DNA of 8,062 nt from an uncultured Chloroflexota bacterium (GTDB taxonomy: Bacteria; Chloroflexota; Limnocylindria; Limnocylindrales; Limnocylindraceae), in contig CAJABS010000195.1 of assembly GCA_903938075.1 (NCBI GenBank), forward strand, positions 1 to 8,062, written 5' to 3'. This document shows, piece by piece, positions 1 to 6,595 of this stretch. Below the pieces are notes generated by a model. The model was not told the origin of the DNA. It did no database searches and saw only the letters and a program-made list of their open reading frames with translations. Within the stretch, counting starts at the first letter, position 1. Every line of letters begins with the position of its first letter. The position numbers and the translations under genes were made by a program.

Positions 1-561
1 CCTGGCGGCGCGGCGCTCTCTGCGCTGGCTGCGAAGGCGCCGCGTGGCGCTCAAATCACACCGCTACCGATTGCGAAGACCGAGGGTCCGTACGACTTTT
101 CGTTTAGTGGGGTGAAGACGGCGGCAATTCGCCAGGCGCTCGTCGCGAGTGGGCTTACCGATCAGAGTCCAGGACGAGCAACGACGCTCACACGGCAGTT
201 CGCAGAGCACCCACTCCCTGAAGCCGCTGCAATCGCGATCGCCGCCGCAACGGAGCAGGCCATCGTCGGCGCGCTGCGTGCAGGTGTACAGCGTGCCCTG
301 CGTGCCAACCCAGACTGTTCGCTCATTGTTGGCGGGGGAGTGGCTGCCAATGGGCCGCTCCGTGACGCACTCGCCAGGGTTGCGAGTGAAGAGCGCCGTA
401 CCCTCGTCGTTCCGCCGCTGAAGTGGTGCACCGACAATGCCGCAATGATCGGTGCTGCCGGTGAGGCGCTCCTGCGCGACGAACGAGGTGCGTATCAGGA
501 TCCAAGTGCGGGCGTCGAGGTTCATGCGCAGTGGCGCATCGGAACGGCGGTGCCTGCATGA
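1..561 (+). CDS. tsaD: TsaD (tRNA t6A threonylcarbamoyltransferase), 3' part
   Basis: C-terminal 186 residues of TsaD, the ASKHA-fold subunit that transfers the threonylcarbamoyl group from threonylcarbamoyl-AMP to A37 of ANN-decoding tRNAs, working with TsaB and TsaE in the cytoplasm. The reading frame is open from base 1, so the gene starts outside the window; the family is usually about 340 residues, so roughly the first half is missing. Visible marks, numbered from the window edge, are a PGG near the edge, YDFSFSGVKTA at residues 31-41, the nucleotide-binding stretch GGGVAANGPLR starting near residue 111, and CTDNAAM at 143-149. The Asp of that last motif is a metal ligand in the family. 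The stop codon TGA (559-561) overlaps the ATG of the next gene, giving a 4-base ATGA overlap and suggesting translational coupling. No odd residues or frameshift are seen in the visible part. Confidence 0.95.
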   Translation, partial: PGGAALSALAAKAPRGAQITPLPIAKTEGPYDFSFSGVKTAAIRQALVASGLTDQSPGRATTLTRQFAEHPLPEAAAIAIAAATEQAIVGALRAGVQRALRANPDCSLIVGGGVAANGPLRDALARVASEERRTLVVPPLKWCTDNAAMIGAAGEALLRDERGAYQDPSAGVEVHAQWRIGTAVPA

Positions 562-2474
562 GCCCGAAGTATCGCCAGGCACCGAGCCGTGGCCGCGTAG
601 ACGGCCATTCGGCCAAGAAGCGCCTCAGCCAGAACTTCTTGCACGATCTCAACGTTCGGGATCGCATCGTGCAGGCCGGTGCGCCAGCCACAGGGGAGCT
701 CGTCCTTGAAATCGGGCCAGGGCTCGGATTCCTGACCGAGGCACTTCTGGCTAGCGGTGCCAACGTGGTTGCCGTAGAGCTTGATAACGATTTGATCCCT
801 CGCCTGCAGCATAAGTTTGCCGCGCAGATCAGTGCAGGGCAGTTAACCCTTGTTCACGGCGACGCGCTGACGGTTGACCTTGAGTCGCTTATGCCAACAC
901 GTGGAATTTGGCGGGTGATCGCAAACATTCCGTATCACGTGACGAGCCCACTTCTTCACCGGCTGCTACTGCTTGCGGTGCCGCCAGCACGCATTGTGTT
1001 ACTCGTGCAGTTGGAGGTGGCTGAGCGCGTTGCGGCCGCACCAGGTGACTGGTCGTATCTCACCGCTTTTGTTCAGGCGAGGACGGCAGCCTCCATCGTG
1101 GCACGGGTCCCGCGCGAGGCATTTGATCCAGTTCCTGGCGTTGATTCCGCGATCTTGTTGCTTGAGCATCGAACCGGCGATGACGCGTTTAGGCTGAGCC
1201 CACACGACGAAGAGCGTCTCTGGCGGCTGGTGCAGGCGGGATTCCGCGAGCGGCGGAAGAAGTTGCGCAACGCGCTCCCGCGGGCGCTTCCAATTCTTGA
1301 GAGCGATATTGTTGCGGCACTCGCGCGCGCCAACTTGAGCCCAGACCAGCGAGCGCAGACGCTCTCGGTGCAGGATTGGACCGCCCTCCTGGCTGAGCTT
1401 CCAGAACTTGATGCAGGGGTACCGACGAACGCGGCTCGCGCGGCAGTGGCTCGACGAAGCACGAACGGCGGAGCAGAGGGGGGCGAACGCCGCGCGACGC
1501 ATCCAACGTCAGCTGCAGATCAAACGGTTGAAATTGTTGCCCACGGCAAGATCAATCTCACCCTCGCTGTCGTGGGGAAGCGGTCAGATCGATATCACGA
1601 ACTGCACTCCGTGGTGGCGCAGTTTGAAGCGGGCGACCGTCTCTATCTGCGTCGGTCAAAGGACGGAGCCGATTCGATTCGGCTCGCTGGTGTGCCACTA
1701 CAACTTGAGGGGGAGAATCTCTGCGCCGTTGCGCTCACGGCGCTGCGCCGTGTCTGCGCGGTGCCACCGGTGGAGATCGTGCTGGAGAAGCGCCTCCCCG
1801 TTGCCGCTGGGCTGGGCGGCGGCTCGAGTGATGCCGCTGCAACGCTCCGTGGCGTCACTGAACTCTTCGACCTAGATATTGATGAGGAGACCCTGAACAC
1901 CGTTGCGGCCGAGGTTGGCTCAGACGTTCCACTCTTCTTGGTTGGTTCCCCAACGCTGATGGAGGGTCGCGGGGAGTTGGTGACCCCGCTTGCCCCCTGG
2001 AGCGGTGAGCCCCTTGGGCTCCTGCTGATCACCGCGGGTCTGCCGCTGCGCACCCCAGCGGTGTTCGCCGCCTTCGCCGCTGGGCTCCGTGGCTCGGCGC
2101 AGGGGGCGGCCCTGGTCAGCTCGCAGCACCTTGCCGCCGAACTCACGGTCGGGATGAGCGGGGAGGGGCTCCTGCAGCGGGCCGCCGCCCTGGCATCGGC
2201 GAATGACCTTCTGGCCCCCGCCCGGGCGGTGGCGCCGTGGCTCCGCCCCTTCGATCACGCCCTTCGTCGGCTCCTTGGGCGCCCCCTCTCCCTCTCAGGT
2301 TCGGGGCCAACCCTCTTCCTCCTCTATCCTTCACACCGAGAGGCTGAGGAGGGGGCTACCCTGATCGCCAATGCTCTCGCGAGCGGGGAGCTCGTGGCGC
2401 CCGACGGCGTCACCCCCTCCGTGATCGCAACGAGACTGATCGGGCCAGAGAGTGGCGAAAGGGGAACAAGGTGA
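558..2474 (+). CDS. rsmA-ispE: RsmA-IspE fusion: 16S rRNA dimethyladenosine transferase plus CDP-ME kinase
   Basis: A 638-residue protein joining two enzymes. Residues 1 to about 283 are RsmA/KsgA, which uses SAM to N6-dimethylate two adjacent adenines near the 3' end of 16S rRNA. It shows KKRLSQNFL (20-28), SAM motif EIGPGLG (51-57), catalytic NIPY (123-126), FRERRKKLRNAL (229-240) and QRAQTLS (264-270). Residues about 326-638 are IspE, the GHMP kinase that phosphorylates 4-diphosphocytidyl-methylerythritol in the MEP isoprenoid pathway. It shows GKINL with catalytic Lys331, the ATP loop GLGGGSSDAAA (418-428), GSDVP with catalytic Asp456, and LSGSGPT (579-585). Both halves are near full family length with their key residues, so both are probably active. 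The start is ATG 558 inside the tsaD stop (ATGA); an upstream in-frame GTG at 531 is less likely. No strong Shine-Dalgarno sequence precedes it, fitting coupling to tsaD. Separate neighbouring rsmA and ispE genes are known in other bacteria. Oddities are DRYH in place of the usual DGYH (344-347) and a codon-use shift in the IspE half. Confidence 0.93.
   Translation: MSPKYRQAPSRGRVDGHSAKKRLSQNFLHDLNVRDRIVQAGAPATGELVLEIGPGLGFLTEALLASGANVVAVELDNDLIPRLQHKFAAQISAGQLTLVHGDALTVDLESLMPTRGIWRVIANIPYHVTSPLLHRLLLLAVPPARIVLLVQLEVAERVAAAPGDWSYLTAFVQARTAASIVARVPREAFDPVPGVDSAILLLEHRTGDDAFRLSPHDEERLWRLVQAGFRERRKKLRNALPRALPILESDIVAALARANLSPDQRAQTLSVQDWTALLAELPELDAGVPTNAARAAVARRSTNGGAEGGERRATHPTSAADQTVEIVAHGKINLTLAVVGKRSDRYHELHSVVAQFEAGDRLYLRRSKDGADSIRLAGVPLQLEGENLCAVALTALRRVCAVPPVEIVLEKRLPVAAGLGGGSSDAAATLRGVTELFDLDIDEETLNTVAAEVGSDVPLFLVGSPTLMEGRGELVTPLAPWSGEPLGLLLITAGLPLRTPAVFAAFAAGLRGSAQGAALVSSQHLAAELTVGMSGEGLLQRAAALASANDLLAPARAVAPWLRPFDHALRRLLGRPLSLSGSGPTLFLLYPSHREAEEGATLIANALASGELVAPDGVTPSVIATRLIGPESGERGTR
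1410..1532 (+). other. Linker between the RsmA and IspE domains, with a six-G run
   Basis: Residues about 285-325 of the fusion match neither enzyme. They are rich in Ala, Arg, Gly, Thr and Ser, as expected of a flexible tether. An in-frame GTG at 1446 could in principle start a separate IspE, but no convincing Shine-Dalgarno sequence precedes it. A run of six G lies at 1478-1483. If one G were missing from the read, the RsmA frame would stop at the TGA at 1529-1531, and IspE would connect upstream to another open frame with an ATG at 1411. As given, the frame is continuous. Confidence 0.7.
2458..2465 (+). promoter_or_regulatory. Ribosome binding site of ridA
   Basis: AAAGGGGA ends 5 bases before the GTG at 2471. 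It supports that GTG as the ridA start even though it lies inside the end of the upstream gene. Confidence 0.75.
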
Positions 2475-2860
2475 AGCGTTCGATTACTGGGGCGGGGATT
2501 CCTGCCGCCATCGGACCATACAGCCCGGCGATCGCCGTGGGCGACGAGCTCTACTGCTCTGGGCAGCTCGGACTCCACCCTGAGACTGGCGCCCTTGCTG
2601 ACGGCGTTGCCGCGCAGGCGGAGCAGGCGGTGATCAACCTCGGCGCCCTGTTGGCCGCTGCAGGCTATGGCTACAACGACATCGTCAAGACGACCATCTT
2701 CCTTGTTGACCTCGCCGACTTCGCCACCGTCAACGAGATCTACGGTCGGGCCTTCACCCAGCCATACCCAGCACGTTCAACGATTCAAGTTGCAGCGCTG
2801 CCGAAGGGTGGCCTGGTCGAGATCGAAGCGATCGCGAAGCGAGGCGGCGCCACAGGATGA
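2471..2860 (+). CDS. ridA: RidA family enamine/imine deaminase
   Basis: A 129-residue protein of the RidA/YjgF/UK114 family. These are trimeric cytosolic enzymes that hydrolyse reactive enamine/imine intermediates, such as 2-aminoacrylate released by PLP enzymes, to 2-oxoacids and ammonia. Family marks are AIGPYSPA (13-20) with Tyr17, CSGQLG (29-34), DIVKTTIFL (70-78), FATVNEIY (84-91) and ARSTIQVAALP (101-111). By alignment from memory to E. coli RidA, Arg102 matches catalytic Arg105 and Glu117 matches Glu120, so it looks active; the Cys107 position is Thr here. Length is normal. The start is GTG 2471, overlapping the previous stop as GTGA, with a good Shine-Dalgarno sequence at 2458-2465. 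The stop overlaps the ATG of glmU (ATGA, 2857-2860). A place between ispE and glmU has no obvious pathway logic; general protection from metabolic damage is the simplest role. Confidence 0.93.
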   Translation: MKRSITGAGIPAAIGPYSPAIAVGDELYCSGQLGLHPETGALADGVAAQAEQAVINLGALLAAAGYGYNDIVKTTIFLVDLADFATVNEIYGRAFTQPYPARSTIQVAALPKGGLVEIEAIAKRGGATG

Positions 2861-4230
2861 ACCCCTCAAGTCGTGGGCCGGAGCGCCTTGAGGGCGTGAC
2901 GGCCATCATCCTTGCCGCTGGAGTGGGATCGCGCATGCAGTCCCAGGTTCCTAAGGTGTTGCACCAACTACTCGGCCGACCAATGGCAGGCTGGGTTGTG
3001 GCAGCGGCCTCTGAGGCGTTCGCCTCAACGTCCGTTGTTGTTCTCTCGCCCGCTACGGCGGGTCTCGCTGAACTGCTGGGGGGAGGCGCATTGATTGCCG
3101 AGCAGCCGAAGCCGCTCGGCACCGCCGATGCTGTTCGCTGTGCACTTGCAGCGCTGCCAGCCTCTGCAAAGGAGCTCCTCATCGCCTGCGGGGATACCCC
3201 GCTGATCACCGCCGCGCTGATGCGCGAGGTGGTAGCGGCTCGTCGCGAAACAAATGCGCCCATTGCGCTCGCGGCGTTCGATGCCGACGACCCAACCGGC
3301 TACGGTCGAGTGATTGAGTCAAGTGACGGATCAGCGGAGTGCGTGGTTGAGGAGCGTGATGCCAGTGAAGAGCAGCGCGCCATCGGCACCGTGAATGCTG
3401 GACTCTACGCGGTTGATCGAGCCTGGCTCGCCGACGCACTTGGCGCCATCACACCGTCTAAGGCGAGCGGCGAGCTGTATCTGACCGACTTGATCGCCGC
3501 GGCGCACGCTGCAGGCACTCCTGCGCCAATCGTCTATGGCCCAGAGATTGAGCTTGAAGGGGTAAACGACCGACACCAGTTCGCCAATGTCGCGGCCGCA
3601 CTCCGCGAACGGATCAACGAGGGGCATCTTGACCGTGGCGTAGCGCTGATTGACCCAACGACCGCATGGATTGACGTGCAGGTCGAGATCGCAGCCGATG
3701 CAGTGATTGAGCCAGGCGTGACGCTCGTTGGGGCAACGAGCATCGGAGCGCGCACTCGAGTCGGGAGTGGCTCGCGGATTGAGGCGACCACTATCGGTGA
3801 CGATTGCATCATTCGATCCTCAGCGATCGAGGGTTCCAGCATTGCGTCGCACGTTGACGTTGGGCCCTTTGCGCATGTTCGACCAGGGTGCACGATTGCC
3901 GCGAACTGCCATGTTGGGAACTTTGCCGAGCTCAAGGCGACAAGCCTCGCAGCCGGTGCGAAGGTTGGTCACCACTCGTATCTCGGCGACAGCGAAGTGG
4001 GGGAGCGTGCGAATATCGGCGCGGGGACCATTACGGCCAACTATGACGGGGTGCAGAAGCGCAAGACGATCATTGGCGCTGATGCCTTTACTGGCGTCGG
4101 CACACTGATTGTGGCTCCTGCTGGGATCGGTATTGGAGCGAAGACAGGGGCAGGCACCGTTGTGCTTGCGGATATCCCTGACGGTTGCACAGCGGTCGGC
4201 GTTCCGGCCCGCATTATCAGGGAGGCGTAA
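2857..4230 (+). CDS. glmU: GlmU: bifunctional GlcN-1-P acetyltransferase / GlcNAc-1-P uridylyltransferase
   Basis: A 457-residue bifunctional enzyme that acetylates glucosamine-1-phosphate and couples the product to UTP, giving UDP-GlcNAc for peptidoglycan. The N-terminal uridylyltransferase domain (about 14-240) has LAAGVGSRMQSQVPKVLH (19-36) with Lys33, GTADA (88-92), CGDTPL (111-116) with metal ligand Asp113, GYGRVI (148-153), Glu165, Asn180, and EGVNDR (234-239) with Asn237. The C-terminal left-handed beta-helix (about 255-457) shows hexapeptide repeats, GPFAHVRPG (336-344), HVGNFAELK (352-360), KVGHHSYLGD (369-378) with predicted catalytic His372, ANIGAGTITANYDG (385-398) and GAGTVV (431-436). 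These are the residues expected of active GlmU in both domains. Length matches the family, with a shorter C-terminal tail than E. coli. The ATG overlaps the ridA stop (ATGA), and the next gene begins 2 bases after the stop. Confidence 0.96.
   Translation: MNPSSRGPERLEGVTAIILAAGVGSRMQSQVPKVLHQLLGRPMAGWVVAAASEAFASTSVVVLSPATAGLAELLGGGALIAEQPKPLGTADAVRCALAALPASAKELLIACGDTPLITAALMREVVAARRETNAPIALAAFDADDPTGYGRVIESSDGSAECVVEERDASEEQRAIGTVNAGLYAVDRAWLADALGAITPSKASGELYLTDLIAAAHAAGTPAPIVYGPEIELEGVNDRHQFANVAAALRERINEGHLDRGVALIDPTTAWIDVQVEIAADAVIEPGVTLVGATSIGARTRVGSGSRIEATTIGDDCIIRSSAIEGSSIASHVDVGPFAHVRPGCTIAANCHVGNFAELKATSLAAGAKVGHHSYLGDSEVGERANIGAGTITANYDGVQKRKTIIGADAFTGVGTLIVAPAGIGIGAKTGAGTVVLADIPDGCTAVGVPARIIREA
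4219..4225 (+). promoter_or_regulatory. Ribosome binding site of the CNNM/CorC gene
   Basis: AGGGAGG lies inside the last codons of glmU, 7 bases before ATG 4233. It decides the start against an in-frame ATG at 4185 that would add 16 non-hydrophobic residues before the first membrane segment. Confidence 0.8.
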
Positions 4231-4232
4231 CG

Positions 4233-5549
4233 ATGCTCGGCACGGACATTCTGATCATTCTTCTACTGATCCTCATCAACGGCTTCTTCGTTGCTGCCGA
4301 GATCGCGTTTGTCTCTGTGCGTCGCACGCGGCTCGATGAACTTGCTGAGGCTGGTGATCGCCGCGCCAAGCGTGCCCAGGTGCTGATGCGCGACCCAGGG
4401 CGCTTCCTCGCGGTCATTCAGGTCGCAATCACCTTCCTCGGGGCACTCGCATCCGCCGTCGCCGCAGTCAGTATTGTGACCGTCGTCGCTGAGCCCCTGC
4501 GCGAGATCGCGTTCCTTGCTGATCAGGCCGACACGATTGCCCTGCTCTTCGTGACCTCGATCGTCGCGATCATCTCCATCGTTCTCGGCGAGTTGATCCC
4601 GAAGGGGTTTGCCCTCGCCAATCCTGACCGCATCGCCCTCACCGTCTCCGGGCCGATCACCCTCTTCGCAAAAATCGTGAGCCCACTTGTGGCCGTTCTC
4701 GTTGGGCTCACCAAGCTGATCTCAAAGCCATTCGGTATCGACCCAACCCGTACCCCGGAGCTCTCTGCCGCCGAGATCCGTCTGATCGTGGAGCAGGGGA
4801 GCCAGCAGGGGGTGCTTGAGGCGGAAGAGGAGCAGATGATCAGCGCGGTGATGTCGCTGAGCGACTCCAAGCTGCACGAGGTCATGGTGCCCCGCATCGA
4901 CATCGCCGCTATTGACCAAGAGGCGAGTTTTGATGACGCCGTGACCCTGGTGCTGACTGAGGGGCATAGCCGTACGCCGCTCTACAAGGAGTCAGTCGAC
5001 CACATCGTTGGCATCCTCTACGCCAAAGACTTGCTGCGCATTATTGCCGCGGGTGGACCGCGCCCCCGTTTGCGCGACATCATGCGCCCAGCACTCTTCG
5101 TCCCGGAGTCACAGGCCGTCGATGATTTGCTCAACGAACTCCAGCGTCGCCGCGTCCACATGGCGATCGTGCTTGACGAGTACGGTGGTACCGCGGGCCT
5201 CGTAACGATTGAGGACCTTCTGGAAGAGATCGTCGGCGAGATTCAGGACGAGTTCGACGAGGAGGAGCCGATGAAGGTGATCCTCCGCGACGGTGAGGCC
5301 ATCCTTGACGGGCGGGCAGATATTGATGAAATGGGCGAGCTTGTCGATCCGCCGCTAGAGCTCGAGGATGATGAGGAGTACGACACGGTGGGTGGATTTG
5401 TCTATCACCGCATCGGCCGCGTTCCCGTTGTAGGCGACACGGTGGCGGTGAACCCATTCACGATTACGGTGATCAAGGTGACGGGGCGCCGCGTCGGTAA
5501 GGTGCGCGTGACCTGGGATGCTGGGGCTGCGAAGCCCGTCGCCGATTAG
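4233..5549 (+). CDS. CNNM/CorC family membrane protein with CBS pair (hemolysin C type)
   Basis: A 438-residue membrane protein of the CNNM/CorC/HlyC group. Members have been linked to magnesium or cobalt efflux, though many are simply called hemolysin family proteins. Domain order: an N-terminal DUF21/CNNM domain (about 1-175) with hydrophobic segments near 4-28, 58-86, 102-126 and 140-163, including NGFFVAAEIAFVSVRRTRL (16-34) and LGELIPKG (118-125). A tandem CBS pair follows at about 215-335, with MVPRIDI (218-224), SRTPLY (246-251), IVGILYAKDLL (258-268), VLDEYGGTAGLVTIEDLLEE (313-332) and an acidic stretch. A C-terminal CorC_HlyC domain (about 345-430) has ILDGRADIDEMGE (357-369) and TVGGFVYHRIGRVPVVGD (385-402). 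The CBS pair probably binds an adenine nucleotide and gates the membrane part. It is last in the operon, 2 bases after glmU. Its TAG overlaps the stop of the opposing gene. The transported ion cannot be told from the sequence. Confidence 0.92.
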   Translation: MLGTDILIILLLILINGFFVAAEIAFVSVRRTRLDELAEAGDRRAKRAQVLMRDPGRFLAVIQVAITFLGALASAVAAVSIVTVVAEPLREIAFLADQADTIALLFVTSIVAIISIVLGELIPKGFALANPDRIALTVSGPITLFAKIVSPLVAVLVGLTKLISKPFGIDPTRTPELSAAEIRLIVEQGSQQGVLEAEEEQMISAVMSLSDSKLHEVMVPRIDIAAIDQEASFDDAVTLVLTEGHSRTPLYKESVDHIVGILYAKDLLRIIAAGGPRPRLRDIMRPALFVPESQAVDDLLNELQRRRVHMAIVLDEYGGTAGLVTIEDLLEEIVGEIQDEFDEEEPMKVILRDGEAILDGRADIDEMGELVDPPLELEDDEEYDTVGGFVYHRIGRVPVVGDTVAVNPFTITVIKVTGRRVGKVRVTWDAGAAKPVAD

Positions 5550-5552
5550 GCG
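5524..5552. terminator. Two short GC stem-loops at the convergent junction (possible weak terminator)
   Basis: GGGCT-GCGA-AGCCC (5524-5537) is a perfect 5-bp stem closed by a GNRA-type tetraloop. CGCC-GATTA-GGCG (5540-5552) is a 4-bp stem whose loop holds the overlapping stop codons. Neither strand has a U-rich tract afterwards, so a classical intrinsic terminator is not supported, and part of the match may be chance in GC-rich coding sequence. Confidence 0.3.
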
Positions 5553-6595
5553 GAGATCACCCGGTCAATAATCTCTTCAAGTTTCGCGACGGCGCGCGGG
5601 TTCAACTGCGATAGAGCGCGAATCTCGCTAATCGCCTTTGCGCGCCACTCCTGTGCCTGAAGGCGGGTGTACTCGCGCGATCCGGTCCGCTCAAGTACCT
5701 GCAAGCCTGCGGCGACTGACTCGGCGCCTGGGTTTACCTCTGCGTAGAGGCTAGTCAGCACCGCGCGGTCGGCGGGGCCGGCCTGCTCCATGGCATGAAG
5801 GACAGGGAGCGTCTTCTTATGGCGGGCGAGATCGGAGGCCTCTTTCCCGGTGGTCGCCTCATCGCCCCAGATGCCGAGGAGGTCGTCGTTGATTTGGAAG
5901 GCGAGTCCAAGCGCCCAACCAAAGTTGCGGAAGCGGCGAATGACCTCTTCATCGTCGCTGGCCAGGATCGCACCAGATTCGACGGATCCGGAGATCAGGG
6001 CCGCGGTCTTTCGGCCGATCATCTCAAAGTAGTGCTCAACGCTCTGCATCTCCGTGCGTGCGCTTGCGGCAATGTCGATGAATTGCCCTTCGCAGAGCCG
6101 TAGACAGGTTTCGTCGTACAGCTTCATCAGGCGGATTACTTTGCTGTCGGAGAAGCCAAGCTTGGTGAGGTGGTGCAGCGCAACACGGCTAATCGTAAAG
6201 AGTGCATCGCCCGTGTTGATTGCCTGAGGGACGCCATCGCGAACCCAGAGCGTTGGCCGGCCGCGGCGCTCCGCGTCACCGTCTTCAATGTCGTCGTGCA
6301 CGAGCGAGAAGTTGTGTCCCAGCTCCACTGCGGCAGCACCGGGGAGTGCGCGATCCCAGTCTGGCGAGATTGAGGCATAGGCGAGCAGGCCGAGGAGGGG
6401 GCGCATGCGCTTGCCAGGTCGGGCGGCCGGATCGGAGTAGCCCAGGTGGTAGCGAATCTGTTCGTACATGGGGGCCGTAATCGGCTCCTCCCATTCGGCA
6501 AGCAGATCAAGGATGGTGCGATCCGTCGCTGCAACGAGTTCGTCAAGGTTTAGGCTCAGCAGATCTCCCGCCGCCCCTTGCTGCTGCTCGCTCAC
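5546..6595 (-). CDS. trans-Polyprenyl diphosphate synthase, probably GGPP-type
   Basis: A 349-residue all-alpha E-isoprenyl diphosphate synthase that condenses isopentenyl diphosphate with allylic diphosphates head to tail. It shows GKRMRP (61-66) for IPP binding, the first aspartate-rich motif DDIED (101-105) followed by RRGRPT (110-115), AINTGD (125-130), GRKTA (194-198), and a second motif FQINDDLLGIWGD (233-245). The second motif reads DDxxG instead of the classical DDxxD. Phe96 is five residues before the first Asp and there is no insertion in the first motif, the arrangement known from archaeal-type geranylgeranyl (C20) synthases. C20 is therefore my best guess, with longer chains possible. 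The start is GTG 6595 with AAGGGGGG at 6599-6606 upstream. It converges on the CNNM/CorC gene, sharing 4 bases (TTAG), and diverges from recO. With the IspE half nearby, the window holds an early and a late isoprenoid step. Confidence 0.92.
   Translation of the reverse strand: MSEQQQGAAGDLLSLNLDELVAATDRTILDLLAEWEEPITAPMYEQIRYHLGYSDPAARPGKRMRPLLGLLAYASISPDWDRALPGAAAVELGHNFSLVHDDIEDGDAERRGRPTLWVRDGVPQAINTGDALFTISRVALHHLTKLGFSDSKVIRLMKLYDETCLRLCEGQFIDIAASARTEMQSVEHYFEMIGRKTAALISGSVESGAILASDDEEVIRRFRNFGWALGLAFQINDDLLGIWGDEATTGKEASDLARHKKTLPVLHAMEQAGPADRAVLTSLYAEVNPGAESVAAGLQVLERTGSREYTRLQAQEWRAKAISEIRALSQLNPRAVAKLEEIIDRVISA

Noticed and set aside
531..557. In-frame GTG at 531 as the start of the RsmA-IspE fusion
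   Set aside because: It would add nine residues before the ATG at 558, overlap tsaD by 31 bases, and has no better Shine-Dalgarno sequence; the ATGA overlap fits the operon pattern.
64..582. A 172-codon open frame on the - strand across tsaD
   Set aside because: It is antisense to a clear TsaD with family motifs; long antisense frames are common in GC-rich genes, and the translation shows no domain-like pattern.
1408..1875. A 155-codon + strand open frame overlapping the fusion linker and IspE
   Set aside because: Out of frame with IspE, with Arg-rich low-quality sequence. It matters only as the frame that would join if the G-run at 1478-1483 were misread.
1643..2146. A 167-codon - strand open frame inside the IspE half
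   Set aside because: Shadow frame rich in Ser, Ala, Arg and Pro, opposite a well-supported GHMP kinase; no Shine-Dalgarno sequence or domain pattern.
2857..4230. The GlmU C-terminal half as a possible separate acyltransferase
   Set aside because: Both domains are continuous in one frame at normal GlmU length with the catalytic residues of each in place.
4185..4232. In-frame upstream ATG for the CNNM/CorC gene
   Set aside because: It adds 16 polar residues before the first membrane segment and lies within glmU, while ATG 4233 has AGGGAGG at the right distance.
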